Assembly: GCA_949035555.1 (NCBI GenBank)
Contig: CAROLD010000017.1
Coordinates: 1 to 43,730 of the forward strand
Direction: 5' to 3'
DNA from: an uncultured bacterium
GTDB taxonomy: Bacteria; Cyanobacteriota; Vampirovibrionia; Gastranaerophilales; Gastranaerophilaceae
Length of the DNA stretch: 43,730 bases
Shown here: piece after piece, positions 18,070 through 25,790 of the stretch
How the letters are laid out: every line of letters begins with the position of its first letter
Position numbering within the stretch: position 1 is the first letter of the stretch
Program-made: the position numbers and the translations under genes
Notes under the pieces: generated by a model
The model's input: the letters and a program-made list of their open reading frames with translations, nothing else
Database searches by the model: none
Told to the model about the DNA's origin: nothing

Positions 18070-18107
18070 CATCTTATTAATCTTATTATAGAAAGGTTAA
18101 TAAGATG
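18070..18107 (+). promoter_or_regulatory. Inverted repeat enclosing the glf ribosome binding site and start codon
   Basis: CATCTTATTAA (18070-18080) and TTAATAAGATG (18097-18107) are perfect 11-bp inverted arms. The right arm contains the glf ATG (18105-18107). The SD-like GAAAGG and a TATTATAG box lie in the 16-base loop. It could be an mRNA hairpin that blocks initiation, or an operator palindrome. Confidence 0.45.
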
Positions 18108-19247
18108 TCTGAACATACGAATCTTGTTGTCGGCGCAGGAATTTCCGGTGCTGTACTTGCACGCTGTATTGCTGAAAAATCCGGAGAAAAAGTTCTGGTT
18201 ATTGACAGTAAAAGTCATATCGGAGGGAATTGCTACGATTACAAAGATGAAAACGGAATTTCTATACACAAATACGGGTCGCATATTTTTCACACAAATG
18301 ACGTGAAAGTTTGGAATTTCATTACTCAATTTACCGGTTTTAATACTTATATGCACAGGGTTATTGCGTTGATTGATGGTATTGAAACTACTATTCCGTT
18401 TAATCTTAACACTTTATATGATGTTTTTCCAAAATCTATGGCTGATAGATTTGAAGAAAAACTTCTTAATAATTTTGAATACAATACGAAAATACCTATT
18501 TTGGAACTTAAAAATAGCAAAGACACTGACTTAAATTTTCTTGCAAATTATATCTACGAAAAAGTCTTTATTAATTACACTATAAAGCAATGGGGTTTGA
18601 CTCCAGATAAAATCGACAGTGCTGTTACAGCAAGAGTTCCTGTTTTAATAAGCAGAGATAACAGATATTTTCAGGACAGATTTCAAGGAATTCCGCTATG
18701 TGGCTATACAAATATGATTGAAAATATGTTAAGGCATTCAAAAATTGAAGTTTTACTTAACACATCTTTCCGGGAGTTAAAAGATCTGTCATTTAAAAGA
18801 ATTTTCTATACAGGTTCTATTGATGAATATTTTGATTACAAGTTGGGTGTCCTTTCGTATAGGAGTGTATCATTTGAATTAGAAGAATTTGATAGAGAAT
18901 ATTACCAGAATAACAGTGTTGTGAACTATCCGAATAACTATGATTTTACAAGAATTCATGAGTATAAATATTATCTTAATGAAACGATTAAAAAAACAGT
19001 TATTGCGAAAGAATATTCTACAGACTTCAAGCTTGGTGTAAACGAGCGATATTATCCTATACTTACCCCAGAAAATCTAGAGCTCTATGAAAACTACAAA
19101 AATCTTTCTAAAAATTTTGATAATTTATATTTCTTAGGCAGATTGGGGGATTACAAATATTACGATATGGACAAAGCTGTTGCAAGAGCAATTGATTGTT
19201 TTGAAAAAGTGTTTAATGTTAGTTTAATAACGAAAAAGGAGTGCTAA
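18105..19247 (+). CDS. glf: UDP-galactopyranose mutase
   Basis: FAD enzyme converting UDP-galactopyranose to UDP-galactofuranose for surface glycans. 380 residues. The dinucleotide-binding motif is VVGAGISGAVLAR, then SHIGGNCYD (FAD), KYGSHIFHT, the central IKQWGLTP motif and the C-terminal GRLGDYKYYDMDKA block that closes the active site. It is followed, with a one-base overlap, by a glycosyltransferase and then galE, which would supply UDP-galactose. Confidence 0.95.
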   Translation: MSEHTNLVVGAGISGAVLARCIAEKSGEKVLVIDSKSHIGGNCYDYKDENGISIHKYGSHIFHTNDVKVWNFITQFTGFNTYMHRVIALIDGIETTIPFNLNTLYDVFPKSMADRFEEKLLNNFEYNTKIPILELKNSKDTDLNFLANYIYEKVFINYTIKQWGLTPDKIDSAVTARVPVLISRDNRYFQDRFQGIPLCGYTNMIENMLRHSKIEVLLNTSFRELKDLSFKRIFYTGSIDEYFDYKLGVLSYRSVSFELEEFDREYYQNNSVVNYPNNYDFTRIHEYKYYLNETIKKTVIAKEYSTDFKLGVNERYYPILTPENLELYENYKNLSKNFDNLYFLGRLGDYKYYDMDKAVARAIDCFEKVFNVSLITKKEC

Positions 19248-20272
19248 TGGAGAATATAAAGGTATCGGTAATTGTTCCAGTATATAATGTAGAAAAATAT
19301 TTAGTACAATGTATCGAAAGTATATTAAATCAGAGCTTAAAAGAAATTGAAGTTATATGCATAAATGACGGTTCAACAGATTTATCCGCTCAAATTCTAC
19401 AAAAATACAGAATGTTAGACGAAAGAGTTATTATTGTAGATAAACAAAACTCCGGATACGGTGCATCCTGTAATATCGGTTTGAAATTAGCAAGAGGAAA
19501 ATATGTAAGCATTATTGAATCAGATGATTTTATTAACGTCAAAATGTTCGAAGATATGTACAATATTGCTGTCAAAAACAATGCAGATGTAGTTAAAACC
19601 GCATATTATGAATATAAAGATGCGAATGAACAATGTACAGAAATCGTTAATAAAATTAACTGGAGCGAGCAGTATGATATGCCGCAGTCTGTTGTTAATA
19701 TATATGAATGTCCACAGTTTTTGTATTTTCATCCTAGTATCTGGTCTTGTATTTATAAAAACGAGTTTTTAAAACAGCATAATATAAGTTTCGTTGAAGC
19801 TCATCGTGCCGGCTGGGCAGATAATCCGTTTCAGGTACAAACATTGTGTATGGCAGATAGAATTATTTATTCTGATAATGCATATTATTATTACAGACTT
19901 ACAAACCCTGCTTCTTCCAGCAATATTGTAAATCTTTCCAATCCGTTTGACCGCAGTGACGAAGTTCATGCTTTCCTTGATGCAAACAGCATAACCGATA
20001 ATGATATACTTGCACACTTGTATAAAAGAGAAATGTCATATATTGATATAGTTGTGAACGGTGTAACCCCGGACTTGTATGATGCAGCCTGTGAGAAAAT
20101 TCTGGCACTGGTTTCGAGAATGGATGGTTCTATAGTGCAGGATAATAAATTCATAAATGATTATGAGAAAAATCTATACCAAACTTGCCAAACAAGTAAT
20201 GGTATTAAGGCGTTGATTGTTTCACGTAAAAACAAATATTCTAATGCCGCAGTTGTAAGCAACATAAAATAA
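19247..20272 (+). CDS. Family 2 glycosyltransferase
   Basis: 341 residues from the ATG at 19247, which overlaps the last base of glf; AAAGGAG lies five bases upstream. GT-A fold: VSVIVPVYNVEKYLVQCIES at the N-terminus, CINDGSTD, and the metal-binding ESDDF (D-x-D-like) at about residue 90-94. The C-terminal half (WADNPFQVQTL, YYYRLTNPASSS) is typical of capsule and lipopolysaccharide glycosyltransferases. There are no membrane helices, so it is peripheral. Given glf and galE as neighbours, it may add galactofuranose or another sugar to a surface polymer; donor and acceptor are not readable from sequence. Confidence 0.88.
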   Translation: MENIKVSVIVPVYNVEKYLVQCIESILNQSLKEIEVICINDGSTDLSAQILQKYRMLDERVIIVDKQNSGYGASCNIGLKLARGKYVSIIESDDFINVKMFEDMYNIAVKNNADVVKTAYYEYKDANEQCTEIVNKINWSEQYDMPQSVVNIYECPQFLYFHPSIWSCIYKNEFLKQHNISFVEAHRAGWADNPFQVQTLCMADRIIYSDNAYYYYRLTNPASSSNIVNLSNPFDRSDEVHAFLDANSITDNDILAHLYKREMSYIDIVVNGVTPDLYDAACEKILALVSRMDGSIVQDNKFINDYEKNLYQTCQTSNGIKALIVSRKNKYSNAAVVSNIK

Positions 20273-20287
20273 ATTAGGAGAAAAATT

Positions 20288-21265
20288 TTGTCGGTTTTAG
20301 TTTTAGGTGGTGCCGGTTATATCGGTTCTCATACTGTATATGAACTTGTTGAAAACGGTGAAGATGTCGTTGTTATTGATAATCTTCAAACAGGTCATCT
20401 TGATGCCGTGCATTGTGATGCGAAGTTTTATCAGGGAGATATTAGAGATAAAATTTTTCTTGATAGAGTATTTGCAATAGAGGATATTGATTCTGTTATA
20501 CATTTTGCTGCAAATTCTTTAGTGGGTGAAAGTATTCAAAATCCTTTAAAATATTATGATAATAATGTTTTTGGAACGCAAGTGCTTATTGAAGTTTTAA
20601 TCGAACATAAAATTGATAAGATTGTTTTTTCTTCAAGCGCAGCAGTTTATGGTGAACCTGAACATGTGCCTATAGCAGAGACCGATAAAACAAATCCTTT
20701 AAATCCATATGGTGAGACGAAACTGGCGATGGAGAAAATGTTTAAATGGGTATCAGCGGCTCATAATATAAAGTATGTTTCTCTACGATATTTTAATGCA
20801 TGTGGGGCGCATTGTTCAGGAAAACTAAGAGAAAATCATAATCCGGAAACACATTTAATCCCTATAGTATTGCAGGCTGCAAGCGGTAAGCGAAATTCTG
20901 TTTCTATATATGGGGTTAATTATGATACTAAAGATGGAACATGTGTGAGAGACTATATTCATGTAACAGATTTAGCTCAAGCGCATATACTGGCTTTAAA
21001 ATATTTGCGTAATGGCGGAGAAAGTAATATTTTTAACCTTGGATGCGGTGAAGGTTTTACAGTAAAAGAAGTTATTGATTCTGCAATACGTATTACCAAA
21101 CAATCGATACCGGTTACGGTGACATCTCGTCGTGCGGGAGATCCTGCAAAACTTATTGCGTCAAGTGAAAAAGCTAAGAAAATACTGGGCTGGGAACCGA
21201 AATACAGTAGCCTCGAAACAATTATTTCATCTGCCTGGATGTCAAATCCGAATTATATTTTATAA
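20288..21265 (+). CDS. galE: UDP-glucose 4-epimerase
   Basis: Extended short-chain dehydrogenase that interconverts UDP-glucose and UDP-galactose. 325 residues. NAD-binding GGAGYIGSH is at 7-15, the catalytic triad is the serine around 116-117 (FSSSAAVYG), Y141 and K145 (NPYGETKLAMEK), followed by RYFNACGAH and RDYIHVTDLA. The start is a TTG at 20288 with AGGAG eight bases upstream. Last gene of the glf-glycosyltransferase-galE set. Confidence 0.94.
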   Translation: MSVLVLGGAGYIGSHTVYELVENGEDVVVIDNLQTGHLDAVHCDAKFYQGDIRDKIFLDRVFAIEDIDSVIHFAANSLVGESIQNPLKYYDNNVFGTQVLIEVLIEHKIDKIVFSSSAAVYGEPEHVPIAETDKTNPLNPYGETKLAMEKMFKWVSAAHNIKYVSLRYFNACGAHCSGKLRENHNPETHLIPIVLQAASGKRNSVSIYGVNYDTKDGTCVRDYIHVTDLAQAHILALKYLRNGGESNIFNLGCGEGFTVKEVIDSAIRITKQSIPVTVTSRRAGDPAKLIASSEKAKKILGWEPKYSSLETIISSAWMSNPNYIL

Positions 21266-21283
21266 ACAAAAATAAATATGTAA

Positions 21284-21308
21284 AAAACCGTCCGAAACGG
21301 ACGGTTTT
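21284..21308 (+). terminator. Intrinsic terminator of the glf-galE set
   Basis: An 11-bp stem, AAAACCGTCCG / CGGACGGTTTT, around AAA, followed by a T-rich stretch (ATTTTTTG). It lies 19 bases after the galE stop. Confidence 0.85.
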
Positions 21309-21350
21309 AGATTTTTTGCCATCGCTTATTTAAAAGCTTGGACTAAAAAA

Positions 21351-21440
21351 CGGAAAAGGTGGGATTCGAACCCACGGTGCAGGTAGCCCCACACAACACC
21401 TTAGCAGGGTGCCGCCTTAAGCCTACTCGGCCACTTTTCC
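21351..21440 (-). tRNA. tRNA-Ser (anticodon GCU)
   Basis: Read on the minus strand it forms a full cloverleaf of 90 bases: acceptor GGAAAAG / CTTTTCC with discriminator G, anticodon loop CTGCTAA giving GCU, a long class II variable arm, and TTCGAAT in the T loop. CCA is not encoded; TTTTTT follows the discriminator directly and may terminate transcription. It converges on galE. Confidence 0.96.
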
Positions 21441-21532
21441 AAGACGGATAATCTCTCTAATTTCGATTACAGTATCAAGTATAGCATAAAGATATTTTTT
21501 TGAAAAGATGTTTAAAAAAAAAATTTATAAGC

Positions 21533-21538
21533 TATAAT
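21533..21538 (+). promoter_or_regulatory. -10 box of the DUF151/YjbR gene pair
   Basis: GCTATAAT ends 20 bases before the ATG at 21559. Transcription would begin near 21545, leaving a short leader that contains the SD-like AGAGAGG. No clear -35 hexamer is seen in the A-rich upstream DNA. Confidence 0.45.
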
Positions 21539-21558
21539 ACTCGTAAAGAGAGGTAATT

Positions 21559-22074
21559 ATGATTGAAATGAAAGTTATGGGCATTGCCCTTGATACAAGA
21601 ACAGGATCCCCGATTGTTGTTTTGCACGATAAAGAGAACAGACGTGCTTTACCGATTTGGATTGGTTCAGCTGAAGCAAGTTCGATTATCAGAAAAATTG
21701 AAAATCTGTCTGTAACCCGTCCAATGACTCACGATTTGGTTATTAGTATTATTGAAAAAACAGGTTATAAAATTTCTAAGGTTGAAATTAATGATGTTGA
21801 AAAAGAAACATATTTTGCAACTATTTTCTTAGAAGATGAAAATGGTAAGGAAATTGAAATTGATTCCCGTCCATCTGATGCGATTGCTATTGCGATAAGA
21901 ATTGATGCTCCTATTTTTGTTACCGCAAATGTCCTGTCTAACGGTTCAGTTTCTACTGACAGCGCTAAAGACGCTGAAGAAGCTGAAGAGTTTAAGAACT
22001 TTGTACAAAGTATTAAACCTTCTGATTTTGCAAAACTCATGAAAGACAGCGACCATCACGAAAGTGACCAATAA
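21559..22074 (+). CDS. Bifunctional nuclease family (DUF151/BFN) protein
   Basis: 171 residues. The DUF151 core covers roughly 1-135: VMGIALDTRTGSPIVVLHD, LPIWIGSAEASSI, RPMTHDL and the signature SRPSDAIAIAIRIDAPIFV. Bacterial members are small dimeric proteins; a plant member was reported to have RNase/DNase activity, but bacterial function is mostly unknown. The C-terminal 35 residues are acidic (DSAKDAEEAEEFKNF), as is common in the family. It shares one base with the next gene (TAATG), so they are cotranscribed. Confidence 0.9.
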   Translation: MIEMKVMGIALDTRTGSPIVVLHDKENRRALPIWIGSAEASSIIRKIENLSVTRPMTHDLVISIIEKTGYKISKVEINDVEKETYFATIFLEDENGKEIEIDSRPSDAIAIAIRIDAPIFVTANVLSNGSVSTDSAKDAEEAEEFKNFVQSIKPSDFAKLMKDSDHHESDQ

Positions 22075-22421
22075 TGAATTTCAAACAACTTATTCAAAGA
22101 TGTTTGATAGACAAGGACGCAATTGAAACAAGACCATGGGTTCAGGATGAGTACAAAGAATTTGTTGTAATGCGTCACGAAAGCAACAATAAATGGTTTG
22201 CATTGATTTTTGAGATGAATGGTGAACTTTGTATAAATCTAAAATGTCCGCCTGATTTAATTCCGGTACTCAAAGACCAGTATAATGCTGTGAAACCGGC
22301 ATGGCATATGAATAAAAAACATTGGATTACTGTTGAAGTAAATAATATTCCAGCAGAAGTTCTGGATGAAGTTATCAGGATAAGTTTTGAAATAACGGCA
22401 CCGAAAAAGAAAAAGAATTAA
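22074..22421 (+). CDS. MmcQ/YjbR family protein
   Basis: 115 residues matching the YjbR fold (CyaY-like alpha/beta with a double-wing surface). It shows RPWVQDEYKEFVVMRH, KWFALIF, INLKCPPDL, and the C-terminal KKHWITVEV that ends the family. YjbR proteins are described as DNA-binding-like, without an established role. The start overlaps the DUF151 stop. Confidence 0.82.
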   Translation: MNFKQLIQRCLIDKDAIETRPWVQDEYKEFVVMRHESNNKWFALIFEMNGELCINLKCPPDLIPVLKDQYNAVKPAWHMNKKHWITVEVNNIPAEVLDEVIRISFEITAPKKKKN

Positions 22422-22455
22422 AATTGTAACGATTTTTTCAAATTTTGAAATAACA

Positions 22456-22490
22456 ATCTCTCTCATAACTTTATTAAGTTAGAGAGAGAT
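22456..22490 (+). promoter_or_regulatory. Stem-loop covering the ribosome binding site of the 66-residue gene
   Basis: ATCTCTCTC (22456-22464) pairs with GAGAGAGAT (22482-22490), and TAACTT (22466-22471) with AAGTTA (22476-22481), around TATT with a single bulged A. The 15-bp stem buries the only SD-like sequence (GAGAGAGA) of the ATG at 22496. It could also act as a weak terminator for the YjbR gene, though the following TTTATTATG is a poor T tract. Confidence 0.5.
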
Positions 22491-22495
22491 TTATT

Positions 22496-22696
22496 ATGTT
22501 TAACAAAATTGATGAAGTTCAAAGACAGTACACCTTTGCGGTACAACCAGTAAAACTGTTTGAGACAGAGAATTCAAAAAATGCACAAAAAAGTTCATTT
22601 GATTTTATTAACCAAATGAATAAATCGGGTTACAATCCTTTTCATCCGAGTGTTGAATACTCCACAAAAGGACAAAAACTTGATTTGCTGGGTTAA
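22496..22696 (+). CDS. Small hypothetical protein (66 residues)
   Basis: 66 residues, polar and Asn/Gln/Lys-rich, no signal peptide or membrane helix (FAVQPVKLFETENSKNAQK ... NPFHPSVEY). The start is supported by the GA-rich SD sequence ten bases upstream, which lies inside a strong hairpin. It ends three bases before the stop of the converging small gene at 22700. I recognise no family; the composition resembles the disordered N-termini of other proteins in this genome. Confidence 0.5.
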   Translation: MFNKIDEVQRQYTFAVQPVKLFETENSKNAQKSSFDFINQMNKSGYNPFHPSVEYSTKGQKLDLLG

Positions 22697-22699
22697 AAC

Positions 22700-22924
22700 C
22701 TAGCACACCCAGGATTTGTTCGGAGTAACATAATCAGCCCAGAAAGGAGTTCCGTCAGCGTATTTTGTCGGAACAGAGTCTATAACTCGAGGAGCTTTTT
22801 CTGATGGGACAGATGCAAATGATACAGGTTTGCTGTATGGATTCACCGCGCGCGCAGATGATACCGCTGCACCCTGTGCTACAGTTGCTTTTGGAGTTAG
22901 TAGATTTAAAAAATTTACGCCCAT
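22700..22924 (-). CDS. Small hypothetical protein (74 residues)
   Basis: 74 residues from the ATG at 22924, with GGGGA five bases upstream; an in-frame TTG at 22936 is less likely. MGVNFLNLLTPKATVAQGAA leads into a Pro/Ser/Val-rich region and a C-terminal aromatic part (TPFWADYVTPNKSWVC) ending in cysteine. There is no signal peptide. It converges on the 66-residue gene with a three-base gap, so transcription of one may affect the other. Function unknown. Confidence 0.5.
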   Translation of the reverse strand: MGVNFLNLLTPKATVAQGAAVSSARAVNPYSKPVSFASVPSEKAPRVIDSVPTKYADGTPFWADYVTPNKSWVC

Positions 22925-23008
22925 AATTGTCCCCAATTTTTCCCTATACTTATTTAAGTATATTTTCTGACAAAAATTGCGTAATTTGTAGTAGTTTATT
23001 ACGAAATA

Positions 23009-23170
23009 TTACAGTAAGAAAAAATTGTTGCTATAATTGGGTTTAAAAACCGGACGCTTGAAGTCCAATTTGGGCGGTGCATAATTTTCATATTTAATTC
23101 TTTTGTCCCGAAAACGTGTTAAGCCGACAGCAGGAACTTCGTCTTTAATGAAAAATTTTAATAATTCCAT
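23009..23170 (-). CDS. Very small protein (53 residues)
   Basis: ATG at 23170 with AAGGAAG about nine bases upstream, stop TAA at 23009-23011. The peptide starts MELLKFFIKDEVPAVGLTRF and continues with a basic, proline-containing part (APPKLDFKRPVFKPN). The good ribosome binding site and coding-like third positions make it more than a random open frame. It is divergent from the DUF1858 gene and upstream of the 74-residue gene on the same strand. No family recognised. Confidence 0.45.
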   Translation of the reverse strand: MELLKFFIKDEVPAVGLTRFRDKRIKYENYAPPKLDFKRPVFKPNYSNNFFLL

Positions 23171-23196
23171 AATATACACTTCCTTCTTTTTTCGTG

Positions 23197-23202
23197 TATA
23201 AT
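23197..23202 (+). promoter_or_regulatory. -10 box of the DUF1858 gene
   Basis: GTGTATAATG with TATAAT at 23197-23202, about 44 bases before the chosen ATG at 23246. The -35 region is not convincing. Confidence 0.4.
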
Positions 23203-23245
23203 GTTTTTAATGGAATTTAGGAAAAAGTCAAAAGGAGATAAGATT

Positions 23246-23458
23246 ATGGCAGAAAAAGTTACAAAAGATATGAATATTCTGGAAATCGCTCAAAAGCACC
23301 CTGAAAGTATCGAAGTATTTCACAGATATGGTTTAGGATGCTTAGGCTGTGCAGCTGCAAGATTTGAAAACCTTGAAGCAGGTGCAAAAGTTCACGGGTT
23401 TGATCCTGATGAAATGGTGGCAGATATTAACGCTTTGATTGAAGCTGTTGAAGCATAA
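23246..23458 (+). CDS. DUF1858 (hybrid-cluster-protein-associated redox disulfide) domain protein
   Basis: 70 residues from the ATG at 23246, preceded by AAAGGAG; the in-frame upstream extension to 23201 has no ribosome binding site. MAEKVTKDMNILEIAQKHPE then GLGCLGCAAARFENLEAGAKVHG. This is the stand-alone DUF1858 / TIGR03980 domain, with the C-x-x-C pair predicted to be redox-active. Family members are often fused or adjacent to hybrid cluster (prismane) or NifU-like proteins. None is in this window. Probably cytosolic. Confidence 0.85.
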   Translation: MAEKVTKDMNILEIAQKHPESIEVFHRYGLGCLGCAAARFENLEAGAKVHGFDPDEMVADINALIEAVEA

Positions 23459-23472
23459 TAAGCAGTAATATT

Positions 23473-23515
23473 AAAAAGAATGCGGCTGGAATAATCTTCC
23501 AGCCGCATTCTTTTT
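23473..23515. terminator. Bidirectional intrinsic terminator
   Basis: A perfect 19-bp stem (23473-23491 with 23497-23515) around TAATC, with five A and five T at the ends. It separates the converging DUF1858 gene and the NVSFTG-type gene. Confidence 0.92.
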
Positions 23516-23523
23516 ATATAATC

Positions 23524-25551
23524 CTATTTGTTTAGAAATCCAGCCATAGAGGGTGCATTAGCAGGGATTGAAAGCGGTTTGACATCTAATTTTTTAGCTT
23601 GAGTAGTTGCTTTTTGTTCTTCTGCTTCTCTAGCCTGACGGCGTTCTGTCATTTTTTCACAGAAGTCGGTTAACCAGATGATTAATCCCGGAACAAATGC
23701 GAATGTTGATAATGCTCCGAATGTTGCGTTACAAGTTTTAGCTTTTTTCAACAATCCGTTTTCGCCTTTGAACAGTTTATAGAATTCATTTATAAGTTTT
23801 TTATCTTCACTCATATTAGCTGCTTTTAATGCTTCGCGGATTTCTTGAACTGTTGCTTCTGCGAATGATTTACCTTTATGAGTCTGCAAGATATTTTCAA
23901 CAGATTGTTTAATATCTGAATCTTGAGCGAATGCTTTTTTGATATTTCCGCCGCTTTGTTCAATGAAGTCCATAAATCCGTTTACACCGCCTTTATATGC
24001 ATCAATGTCAGTGTATTTAGAATTTAATTGTTTACTTGAAAGTACCTGATGTCTTCCGTCATTTGGATTTAAGTAGTCACCTAATCTTTGGAATGCATTT
24101 CTGCCATCCAAGTGTTTACTGTTCAATGCAAGACCTGTAACTTTAGTAAATCCGTCAGAGAACAATCTTGCAAGAGCTTTTGCTCCAAACAATAATGCTG
24201 TGAATGCGGTCATATCACGTACAACGATTTCGCCGTAATCGTATTTGTCCTGAGCATGTTGTAATCTTGGAGGAATACAGAAACCGTATAATAATACAGG
24301 CATTGCTGTTCCGGAGATTATAGGTCCGTTCAGTTCAAATATATCGGATATAGATTTTGAAGTTTTTCCATTGAATACTTTTTTACCTGTTTTTTCAAGG
24401 AATCCTGCCAAGTTACCTTTGAATGCTATATCTTTTTTATTTTTAGCAGGTGTATTCTTTTGAGTTTCAGTATTTGATGCTTGAGAAGCATCAGAAGTTT
24501 TCTTTAATGCAGGATTACCTTTCAGCCCCATGTTGTAAAGTTTAGGGATTTGAGTATAGAATGCTGCAACTGCACCAAATAAGCCAAGGTTTGTTAAAAT
24601 TCTGGTTCCCATTCTCCTGTGAGTGAAATGTTTAACCACATCATCAATACTTGTCGAAGCATCTTTTGATAAAGCATTTCTAACATTTTTAGCAGCATCG
24701 CCGAAGTAATCACGCATTGCACTAGTCAATTCTCCGATGCTTCCGCCTTTTAATTCACCTTTTGATGAAAGAATTTGTACGGATAATTCGTTAACTGTTC
24801 CGCCAATCCTATTCTTTTTAAGTTTCATGAATTCATCTTCAACAGTGCCGCCCAGTTGTGCAATTTTTTCAGCGCGAGCTTTTTTGTTTAAAGATTTATC
24901 TGACAGAATATTTTCTACATCAACTTGTCTTTGAGCTAAACGTCGAGCTTCATCCTGCACTTCAGCTTTTGACATCTTATCAGCTTTAGGGTGTTTGTTG
25001 ATAGAGTTTTCGATTGTATCTTCGAATACATATCTGTAGAATTCTGATTTATCCGCAGTTCCTGTTTTTATGGCGTCTGTATGCTGTTTGGCAAAGTTAG
25101 CAAATGAAGGAGCAAGACTATCAAGGTAGTTCAATTTTACATTGTTGCCTGTACCTGATTTTTTGCTGATATATTTAAGCATGAAATAAGGGATCAAGAA
25201 TGCACTCGGACCGGTAATAACTTCACGAAGCCCTTCTTTTCTTGCATATGCCCAATTTAGTTCACGTTTAGGTTTGCCATTTTTATCGAGAATTACGTTA
25301 CCATTGGCATCTTTTTTCTCATCGCCTCCGCGAACCAAACCTTTGCCCACACGAGGAGCGATGAAACCAAGACCATCTTGAATAATAAATGATGCTGCAT
25401 ATCCGCCTGCTTCAATAAAATCCATCATTGAGACAATGCCGCCGGTAAAAGATACATTCTGACGGTTTTGTACTGGATGCGGTAAAGCTTTAACTTTTTG
25501 CGCATTATTATTCTTTGTATTTATGCTTGGTATTATTGGTTGTACTGACAT
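23524..25551 (-). CDS. Large membrane-associated protein with N-terminal NVSFTG motif
   Basis: 675 residues. The first 40 residues are disordered (Asn/Gln/Pro-rich) and end in QNVSFTGGIV (NVSFTG at 32-37), a motif I recall near the N-terminus of many Gastranaerophilales proteins. Hydrophobic segments are visible at about 122-133 (SAFLIPYFMLKYI), 320-335 (LTNLGLFGAVAAFYTQIP), about 415-430 (ISGTAMPVLLYGFCIPP), 447-462 (TAFTALLFGAKALARL) and 630-650 (GALSTFAFVPGLIIWLTDF). They are separated by Lys-rich helical regions. A second F-K-G-N-L motif follows a low-complexity linker (about 392). No enzyme motif is seen. It is transcribed alone from a good promoter; function unknown. Confidence 0.8.
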   Translation of the reverse strand: MSVQPIIPSINTKNNNAQKVKALPHPVQNRQNVSFTGGIVSMMDFIEAGGYAASFIIQDGLGFIAPRVGKGLVRGGDEKKDANGNVILDKNGKPKRELNWAYARKEGLREVITGPSAFLIPYFMLKYISKKSGTGNNVKLNYLDSLAPSFANFAKQHTDAIKTGTADKSEFYRYVFEDTIENSINKHPKADKMSKAEVQDEARRLAQRQVDVENILSDKSLNKKARAEKIAQLGGTVEDEFMKLKKNRIGGTVNELSVQILSSKGELKGGSIGELTSAMRDYFGDAAKNVRNALSKDASTSIDDVVKHFTHRRMGTRILTNLGLFGAVAAFYTQIPKLYNMGLKGNPALKKTSDASQASNTETQKNTPAKNKKDIAFKGNLAGFLEKTGKKVFNGKTSKSISDIFELNGPIISGTAMPVLLYGFCIPPRLQHAQDKYDYGEIVVRDMTAFTALLFGAKALARLFSDGFTKVTGLALNSKHLDGRNAFQRLGDYLNPNDGRHQVLSSKQLNSKYTDIDAYKGGVNGFMDFIEQSGGNIKKAFAQDSDIKQSVENILQTHKGKSFAEATVQEIREALKAANMSEDKKLINEFYKLFKGENGLLKKAKTCNATFGALSTFAFVPGLIIWLTDFCEKMTERRQAREAEEQKATTQAKKLDVKPLSIPANAPSMAGFLNK

Positions 25552-25675
25552 GATCCCTACTAATTAAAATCTTCTACACAGTTAAAAAAAAACAACAATT
25601 TTTTTTAGATTGCTATCTTTTCGGGTAATGTTTCAAAAGTTTTACATATTGTAAAGTTTTTGAACAAGTGTACTT

Positions 25676-25704
25676 ATTATACTTAATCGTAAAATTTTTT
25701 TCAA
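25676..25704 (-). promoter_or_regulatory. Sigma70-type promoter of the NVSFTG-type gene
   Basis: On the minus strand, TTGAAA (25704-25699) and TATAAT (25681-25676) are spaced by 17 bases. The leader to the ATG at 25551 would be about 118 bases. Confidence 0.65.
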
Positions 25705-25755
25705 GTGTTTTACTACAATTATAACATTTCTGTAACATTACTACATAAATAGAAA

Positions 25756-25784
25756 TTGACACTATGTTATATCTCAGTTAAACT
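25756..25784 (+). promoter_or_regulatory. Sigma70-type promoter giving a leaderless trmFO transcript
   Basis: TTGACA (25756-25761) and TAAACT (25779-25784) are spaced by 17 bases. Six bases separate the -10 from the trmFO ATG at 25791, so the start site should fall on or next to the start codon, and no SD sequence is present. Confidence 0.6.
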
Positions 25785-25790
25785 ACAGAA

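Noticed and set aside
21351..21440. tRNA-Ser as integration site of the accessory element
   Set aside because: The gene is intact, more than 11 kb from the accessory boundary, and no repeat of its 3' end is seen near 33062 or the recombinase.
23473..23515. Hairpin considered as a riboswitch or small RNA
   Set aside because: Perfect stem, tiny loop and A/T ends between two converging genes are fully explained by a bidirectional terminator.
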